This document shows, piece by piece, positions 6,044 through 8,252 of a stretch of DNA of 8,252 bases (the stretch's first letter is position 1; every line of letters begins with the position of its first letter). A model generated the notes under the pieces. That model saw only the letters and a program-made list of their open reading frames with translations. It did no database searches and was not told the origin of the DNA. The position numbers were made by a program, and so were the translations under genes. Source of the DNA: Acidithiobacillus montserratensis (lineage in GTDB: Bacteria > Pseudomonadota > Gammaproteobacteria > Acidithiobacillales > Acidithiobacillaceae). The stretch covers positions 1 to 8,252 of the forward strand of contig NZ_JABBOU010000118.1 in NCBI RefSeq assembly GCF_018853465.1, read 5' to 3'.

Positions 6044-7044
6044 CAACCGTTTGCTGTACGCCGGTTGCGGACGATTTCTGCCGCAGCCTCCAGGGCATGG
6101 AGAAGACTTTCTCCCTGGGCACGACCGCTACCCGCCACGTCCAGCGCCGTGCCATGATCAACGCTGGCACGCACTATCGGCAGTCCCAGGGTAATATTTA
6201 CGGCCTCGCCAAAAGCGTGATATTTCAAAACCGGTAGCCCCTGATCGTGATACATGGCCAGTACTGCATCGGCATCTTCCAACAGTCGCGGGGTAAAGAG
6301 GGTATCCGCTGGCCAGGGTCCGCAAACGCGCATCCCCTCTTTTTGCAGGGAATGAATGACCGGGGTAATCACCTCGATTTCTTCGCGACCGAGATGCCCC
6401 CCCTCCCCGGCGTGGGGATTCAGTCCGGCCACCAGAATACGGGGTGCGGCCAGGGCAAAATCCTGGATGAGGGCCGTGTGCAAAATACGCAGGGTCGTTT
6501 CCAGACCACTGCGAGTAATGGCTGCAGGTACTTGCGCCAGAGGCAGGTGGGTGGTGGCCAGGGCAACCCGCAAACCGCGCCCCGCGAGCAGCATGACCAC
6601 CTCATCCTGACCGCAGGCGGCCGCAAGATATTCGGTATGCCCGGTAAAAGGAATGCCCGCATCATTGATGATGCCCTTATGGACGGGAGCGGTCACCAGA
6701 GCATCAGCCAGGCCGGTGCGCAGCAGCGCCAGCGCTTTATCCAGGCTGCTCAACACTGCCGGGGCGTTGGCCGGATCCAGATGGCCTGGCCGGCAGGGGT
6801 GGGCCAGCGGGAGATGCAGCACTCGCAATACCCCCGGCTCTATGGCTGGCCAGTCATCGCCCTCCTGCCAGGCCTCCAGTCTTACGGGTAGTCCCAGCAG
6901 CAGCGCCCGGCTGCGCAGGCAATGCATATCCCCCAACAGCAATACACCGGCAGAGAGGGGGTGAGCGGCCAGCTGCAGACAAATATCCGGTCCGATTCCC
7001 GCTGGCTCCCCAACCGTCAGCACCAGTCGCGGCAAGTTGTTCAT
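6043..7044 (-). CDS. pdxA: 4-hydroxythreonine-4-phosphate dehydrogenase
   Basis: PdxA performs the NAD-dependent oxidation of 4-phosphohydroxy-L-threonine. The product decarboxylates to 3-amino-2-oxopropyl phosphate, which PdxJ uses to make pyridoxine 5'-phosphate (vitamin B6, DXP-dependent route, cytosol). The 333-residue length fits the family (about 330). Visible signatures are GEPAGIGPD (12-20), TAPVHKGIINDAGIPFTGHTE (118-138 region, substrate H136 and T137), NPHAGEGG (209-216), MYHDQGLP (264-271) and SVDHGTALDVAG (294-305). The metal-binding histidines fall at H166, H211 and H266, and substrate contacts at K274, N283 and R292, the same positions as I recall for the E. coli enzyme, so it should be active. 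The ATG overlaps the S4 gene stop as ATGA, and a good AGAGGAG Shine-Dalgarno site lies five bases upstream within the S4 gene. GC-rich, ordinary codon use; no defect seen. Confidence 0.97.
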   Translation of the reverse strand: MNNLPRLVLTVGEPAGIGPDICLQLAAHPLSAGVLLLGDMHCLRSRALLLGLPVRLEAWQEGDDWPAIEPGVLRVLHLPLAHPCRPGHLDPANAPAVLSSLDKALALLRTGLADALVTAPVHKGIINDAGIPFTGHTEYLAAACGQDEVVMLLAGRGLRVALATTHLPLAQVPAAITRSGLETTLRILHTALIQDFALAAPRILVAGLNPHAGEGGHLGREEIEVITPVIHSLQKEGMRVCGPWPADTLFTPRLLEDADAVLAMYHDQGLPVLKYHAFGEAVNITLGLPIVRASVDHGTALDVAGSGRAQGESLLHALEAAAEIVRNRRTANG

Positions 7045-7289
7045 TCCGACTCCTCTGGCAGCATTTCCACAATCCCCTCCGGCCCTTCCACCCGCTGCGG
7101 CAAACGCAGTATGCGCGCCCGAATCAAACGGTCACGAATATCCACCGTCAACACATCAGCGACCTTCACTTCGGCACCAGCCTTGGCGACCCGATCATTG
7201 ATGTGCACGCAGCCTGCGTCACAAATTTCCTTGGCCAGGCTGCGGCGTTTGATCAGCCGCGACATTTTCAAAAACAGATCCAGACGCAT
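7041..7289 (-). CDS. S4-domain RNA-binding protein, RqcP/YabO-like
   Basis: The 82-residue protein is almost entirely an S4 RNA-binding domain: MRLDLFLKMSRLIKRRSLAKE at the start, then CDAGCVHINDRVAKAGAEVKVADVLTV (about 23-49). The MRLD-FLK-SRLIKRR-LAKE opening closely resembles Bacillus RqcP (YabO), which binds the 50S subunit and supports RqcH-driven C-terminal tailing of stalled nascent chains. Proteobacteria more often carry the S4 heat-shock protein Hsp15 (HslR), which binds 50S-tRNA-nascent chain complexes and is longer. The function here is therefore either rescue of stalled ribosomes or an Hsp15-like role. The ATG at 7289 comes 15 bases after the ABC gene stop, and the stop overlaps pdxA (ATGA), so it is part of the same operon and its translation is coupled to pdxA. 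No strong Shine-Dalgarno site precedes it. Domain assignment is firm, precise function less so. Confidence 0.9.
   Translation of the reverse strand: MRLDLFLKMSRLIKRRSLAKEICDAGCVHINDRVAKAGAEVKVADVLTVDIRDRLIRARILRLPQRVEGPEGIVEMLPEESE
7050..7056 (-). promoter_or_regulatory. Ribosome binding site for pdxA inside the S4 gene
   Basis: AGAGGAG on the minus strand lies five bases before the pdxA ATG at 7044 and is embedded in the last codons of the S4 gene. It supports this pdxA start and shows that pdxA can recruit ribosomes itself despite the four-base overlap. Confidence 0.7.
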
Positions 7290-7304
7290 GTCAAATTCGG
7301 CTGT

Positions 7305-8225
7305 TCAGCGCAACTGGCCGAGGATGTCGGTAAAAGCGTCCTCCAGACGGGGCTCCTGTAAATGCAGATCGAGGATTTGCGCGGGCAAATGCTGCAACTG
7401 GGCCAACACACTGCCCAGGGGGTGACGCTGTGCATCAATACGAAAGACGCGAACATGCTCGCTGGCCCCCGTCAGCAAATCCTCCAGGGCCGGACTGAGC
7501 TCGCCCGGATCACGATCGAAAGTCACCGTCAGGATGCGCCAGTTGGATGCGCGCAACAAGGCTTCCTTGCGGTCCAGGGCGACGATGCTTCCCTGCTGGA
7601 GAATGGCAATGCGCTCGCACAGTTCTTCGGCTTCTTCCAGATAATGGGTGGTCAGAATCACCGTCCGCCCTTCGGCATTGTAACGCCGGATGAACTGCCA
7701 GAGTCCCTGGCGCAACTCCACGTCCACCCCGGCAGTAGGTTCATCCAGCACCACCACCGGCGGCCGGTGTACCAGCGCCTGGGCAATCAGCACCCGTCTT
7801 TTCATACCGCCCGACAAGTTGCGCAGATTGGCATTGGCCTTGTCCGCCAGATCCAGTTCGGACATCAACTCATCCAGCCAGTCATCATTGTGGCGCAGGC
7901 CAAAATAACCCGATTGCATGCGCAGGAACTCGCGCACCGTAAAAAAGGGATCATAGGCCAGCTCCTGGGGAACCACGCCCAGCAACTGTCGGGTACGCCG
8001 AAAATCCTTCTCCACATCAAAACCGAATATTTCCGCAACTCCACTGGAGCGACGCACCACCCCGGCAAGGATGTTGATTAGCGAAGATTTACCCGCCCCG
8101 TTGGGGCCCAGCAGCCCAAAAAACTCACCGGCGTGAATATCCAGATCCACCCCCGCCAGCGCCAGATGCCCGCTCTGGTAGGCTTTCCGCAAGCCCTGAA
8201 TATGAATGGCGGGAATGTCAGTCAT
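7305..8225 (-). CDS. ABC-2 type transporter ATP-binding protein, YadG-like
   Basis: This 306-residue protein is the ATP-hydrolysing subunit of an ABC-2 family exporter and would sit on the cytoplasmic face of the membrane with an ABC-2 permease. Landmarks: Walker A GPNGAGKS (40-47), Q-loop VPQE with Q87, signature LSGGMKRR (137-144), Walker B VVVLDEP (157-163, D161 and E162), D-loop AGVD (165-168) and switch H194 in LTTHYLEEAE. Length, the PTAGVDVELR stretch and the THYLEEAEELC stretch match E. coli YadG (about 308 residues), whose partner is the permease YadH; the substrate is not known. No permease lies within the window: downstream genes are S4 and pdxA, so it would have to be upstream of 8252 or elsewhere. 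The ATG at 8225 starts the conserved N-terminus; no well-spaced Shine-Dalgarno site precedes it (AGGAT is about 17 bases away), perhaps because it is coupled to an upstream gene. Intact and GC-rich. Confidence 0.93.
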   Translation of the reverse strand: MTDIPAIHIQGLRKAYQSGHLALAGVDLDIHAGEFFGLLGPNGAGKSSLINILAGVVRRSSGVAEIFGFDVEKDFRRTRQLLGVVPQELAYDPFFTVREFLRMQSGYFGLRHNDDWLDELMSELDLADKANANLRNLSGGMKRRVLIAQALVHRPPVVVLDEPTAGVDVELRQGLWQFIRRYNAEGRTVILTTHYLEEAEELCERIAILQQGSIVALDRKEALLRASNWRILTVTFDRDPGELSPALEDLLTGASEHVRVFRIDAQRHPLGSVLAQLQHLPAQILDLHLQEPRLEDAFTDILGQLR

Positions 8226-8229
8226 GAGA

Positions 8230-8244
8230 GATATGCAGCATATC
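8230..8244. repeat. Perfect 15-base inverted repeat just upstream of the ABC gene
   Basis: GATATGCAGCATATC is a perfect dyad with seven-base arms and a single central base. It lies five to nineteen bases upstream of the ABC ATPase ATG and covers its only Shine-Dalgarno-like sequence. It could be an operator or an accidental palindrome inside the end of an upstream gene: two minus-strand frames are open from the window edge and would end at, or just inside, the ABC start (one as an ATGA overlap). The edge of the window prevents a decision. Confidence 0.3.
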
Positions 8245-8252
8245 CTGCAAGC

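Noticed and set aside
1..8252. CRISPR array, tRNA or rRNA genes
   Set aside because: No regularly spaced direct repeats and no tRNA- or rRNA-like sequence were recognised by eye on either strand.

Overview
The window looks like a proteobacterial chromosome segment. The right third (about 5.95-8.25 kb) is GC-rich housekeeping DNA with tightly packed, overlapping genes. The left two thirds carry a defence-type operon of mixed base composition. The PdxA matches the Escherichia coli enzyme residue for residue at its metal and substrate positions. An acidophilic gammaproteobacterium-like host (for example Acidithiobacillus) would fit, but that is a guess and no marker gene fixes the genus. All convincing genes lie on the minus strand, so transcription runs from high to low coordinates.

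Housekeeping block, in transcription order: a YadG-like ABC transporter ATPase (8225-7305), a small S4-domain RNA-binding protein resembling RqcP/YabO (7289-7041), and pdxA of vitamin B6 synthesis (7044-6043). S4 and pdxA overlap by four bases (ATGA). A 31-codon reading frame then starts on the pdxA stop (TGATG) and runs to 5948, where the DNA abruptly becomes AT-rich. I read this as a probable scar where a foreign block was joined to the housekeeping operon.

Defence block, in transcription order: an intact 966-residue SNF2-type helicase/translocase (5810-2910), an ABC/OLD-like AAA ATPase (2850-1672), a 229-residue protein with TOPRIM-like sequence motifs (1668-979), and a type III-style adenine methyltransferase (Mod) starting at 978. 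The ATPase and TOPRIM-like genes are visibly more AT-rich than the helicase and the start of mod. They are spliced in tightly: three bases separate them from each other, and none separates the TOPRIM-like stop from the mod start. ATPase plus TOPRIM-nuclease pairs are known anti-phage architectures (OLD, Gabija, PARIS). Here such a pair sits inside what looks like a SNF2-helicase/type III modification operon, which is the most interesting feature of the window.

The mod gene is broken. It has the DPPY motif and then ends after 295 residues, about half the usual length and before the second AdoMet-binding motif. The last few codons and everything to the left edge do not look like Mod, which suggests an insertion or rearrangement within about 110 bases of the left edge. 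Any restriction subunit would lie outside the window. If it is intact, the host would lack its protecting methylase, so either it is also dead or the helicase/ATPase/TOPRIM genes work without it.
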